Part shown: piece by piece, positions 3,935 through 5,265 of the stretch
Position numbering within the stretch: the stretch's first letter is position 1
Layout of the letters: the number at the start of each line of letters is the position of its first letter
Origin: Bacteroidota bacterium
GTDB taxonomy: Bacteria; Bacteroidota; Bacteroidia; Bacteroidales; VadinHA17
Direction: 5' to 3'
Assembly: GCA_023430725.1 (NCBI GenBank)
Contig: JAEYZD010000033.1
Coordinates: forward strand, 1 to 5,265
Length of the DNA: 5,265 bases
Program-made: the position numbers and the translations under genes
Notes under the pieces: generated by a model
Database searches by the model: none
What the model saw: the letters and a program-made list of their open reading frames with translations, nothing else
Told to the model about the DNA's origin: nothing

Positions 3935-5265
3935 GAAGGTGCCATTCAGCACCCCGCTTATATTCCAGTGGGAAAAACTACCCCCCTCCGGCTTGCCGAG
4001 CGGGACAGTGACGCTGAAGGTATGCCTTCCCGGTGACAGCCCGTCAACAGGAATTATAAGAGGCTCGGAGACCGATCCCGGGCACCATCCCGACCGTGAG
4101 TAGTCTGACGAGGACAGGCCGTTCCAGAAATTGCCGGAGGCGGGATTGTAATTGCGGTATGTTCCGCAGTCGCTTCTCCAGGGAATAAATGACCACACCC
4201 TCCTGCCATCAACCAGCAGCTCATTCAGTTTCGGGTTGAACTCATCGCCTCCGCCCCATCCGCCGTGGCCGGTTGTGATGAAGACCATCTTCAGCGATTT
4301 TAACCCTGCAGGCACGTCAACAGAAACAGAGAGGGTGTCACCATCGAACATAGTGCCGTATTGCTGCCCGGCCATCTCGAGTATCGGCAGTGTATTAAAC
4401 ACTGAACTGATCCACTTCTCCGGTGCTGCCGGCGGCTCCATTTCACGTGTTTCAGGATAATATTTCAGCCTCAGCGAGAGCCTGTGCCCTCCCCTGTCAT
4501 AGTTGCCTATAAAGGCGCCGATCCACACCTCCCCGCGAAGAAGCGGAAGATAATGAGTTATCTCCTGTTTATAAAAAGCTGAGTCATGCCATGACAGCCC
4601 CGGCACCGTTCGCCGCTCATTGAACCCCCTCACCCCGAACGGGGTAAAAAACCTGACAAGCTCCACCGGAGGCCTGTAATCTGTGGTTGCCACAACCCCA
4701 CTGTACTCCTTCCCGTGCCTGTCAGTATAGACCGGAAGAACGTTGTGACCCTTCGTCAGCCCGTCCAGGAACGTGACCGGATCACCCTGAGGAATCACAA
4801 AAACCGTTCCTGTCCGGTCATAGGCATCACCTGCCGAGTATTCCGTCACCTCGGCGAAAAGGCTGTACCTGTCATGTACCTCCGGCAGCGATACCTTCTT
4901 CAGTATTACCGTTCCTCCCGCAAAGCGATAGAGAGTGTCTCCCATACCAAAAGCAGGATTGGCGACCTCCCCCTCCCAGTTGATGACGGCATTGTCAAAA
5001 ACAGTCACCGTAGTGACGAATGATTCGCGAAGCAGGTGCTCGAAGGTCATCCGGTCAACCATCCGGCCTTCGTTCTCAGGAAGGGCAACGCTCATATCCT
5101 TCTTCCTGAGCACCTCCACCTTTGCGGCCTCGGTGACGCTGTTGCCGTTTCGGACAATCCGAAGCACCAGTCCGTCAGGAACACCCAATGCCGGCGAAGG
5201 TGTTCCTGCGACACCGGCATCACGTGTGTACCAGATATCAATTGTATTTGAGAAGTATATCACCC
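3932..5265 (-). CDS. PNGase F-like peptide-N-glycosidase, 5' end outside window
   Basis: This is the C-terminal part of a secreted amidase family that releases N-glycans from asparagine. The frame is open to the right edge. A GTG at 5263 is the first possible start but reads as an internal Val (VIYFSNTIDIWYTRD), so the gene is incomplete, and the signal peptide would be outside. Counting that codon as 1, residues 1-110 may be an extra N-terminal domain. Residues about 130-270 match PNGase F domain 1: AYDRTGTVFVI aligns with EWDRYANVYVK, making D149 the counterpart of catalytic Asp60. Residues about 283-440 match domain 2: TTGHGGW, GGDEFNPKLNELLVDG with E341 at Glu206, and RSGWCPG at RAGWCPG. 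Position Glu118 seems to be Ile or a neighbour. Only two Cys occur (366 and 394), matching the C231-C252 disulfide; the other two pairs are absent. It may be an active PNGase or a related glycan-binding protein. Confidence 0.87.
   Translation of the reverse strand, partial: VIYFSNTIDIWYTRDAGVAGTPSPALGVPDGLVLRIVRNGNSVTEAAKVEVLRKKDMSVALPENEGRMVDRMTFEHLLRESFVTTVTVFDNAVINWEGEVANPAFGMGDTLYRFAGGTVILKKVSLPEVHDRYSLFAEVTEYSAGDAYDRTGTVFVIPQGDPVTFLDGLTKGHNVLPVYTDRHGKEYSGVVATTDYRPPVELVRFFTPFGVRGFNERRTVPGLSWHDSAFYKQEITHYLPLLRGEVWIGAFIGNYDRGGHRLSLRLKYYPETREMEPPAAPEKWISSVFNTLPILEMAGQQYGTMFDGDTLSVSVDVPAGLKSLKMVFITTGHGGWGGGDEFNPKLNELLVDGRRVWSFIPWRSDCGTYRNYNPASGNFWNGLSSSDYSRSGWCPGSVSEPLIIPVDGLSPGRHTFSVTVPLGKPEGGSFSHWNISGVLNGTF

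Noticed and set aside
4152..5251. Three plus-strand frames of 71-102 codons opposite the PNGase F-like gene
   Set aside because: They are antisense to strongly conserved coding sequence and have no family features.
5261..5263. GTG at 5263 as true start of the PNGase F-like gene
   Set aside because: No signal peptide follows, and the sequence reads as the interior of a domain; the frame continues off the window.

Overview
The window looks like chromosomal DNA of a member of the Bacteroidota, probably a Bacteroidales-like lineage. Three things point there. Perfect matches to the Bacteroidetes -7 promoter element TAnnTTTG precede genes, and clear Shine-Dalgarno sequences are missing. The protein families are typical of the phylum: a ChaN/DUF399-type secreted protein, a PNGase F-like enzyme and a secreted ankyrin protein. 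No RNA genes, insertion sequences, integrase, CRISPR array or phage genes were seen.

Layout: (1) 1-520 (+), an acidic hypothetical protein whose 5' end lies outside the window; (2) 550-939 (-), a small exported hypothetical protein; (3) 1129-1293 (+), a 54-residue charged protein directly behind a consensus -7 element and possibly leaderless; (4) 1432-2376 (+), an exported protein of seven full ankyrin repeats; (5) 2381-2956 (-), a lipoprotein derived from Xaa-Pro aminopeptidase P that has lost almost all of its M24 catalytic domain; (6) 3056-3931 (+), an exported ChaN-like haem-binding-family protein; (7) 3932-5265 (-), a PNGase F-like peptide-N-glycosidase open at the right edge. The longest non-coding stretch is about 190 bases (940-1128).

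Orientations almost alternate (+ - + + - + -), so most genes are probably transcribed alone. Three convergent pairs have stop codons 29, 4 and 0 bases apart, with no room for an intergenic terminator in the last two. At least four of the seven products carry an export signal, and the PNGase F-like protein is expected to be secreted as well. The region is therefore envelope or secretion themed, covering protein deglycosylation, haem or metal handling, protein-protein interaction and a relic of peptide hydrolysis. A shared pathway is not shown.

The most interesting points are the catalytically gutted but in-frame aminopeptidase P lipoprotein, the PNGase F homologue that keeps two catalytic acids but only one of three disulfides, and palindromes lying over probable promoters. 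I found no convincing new multi-gene system.
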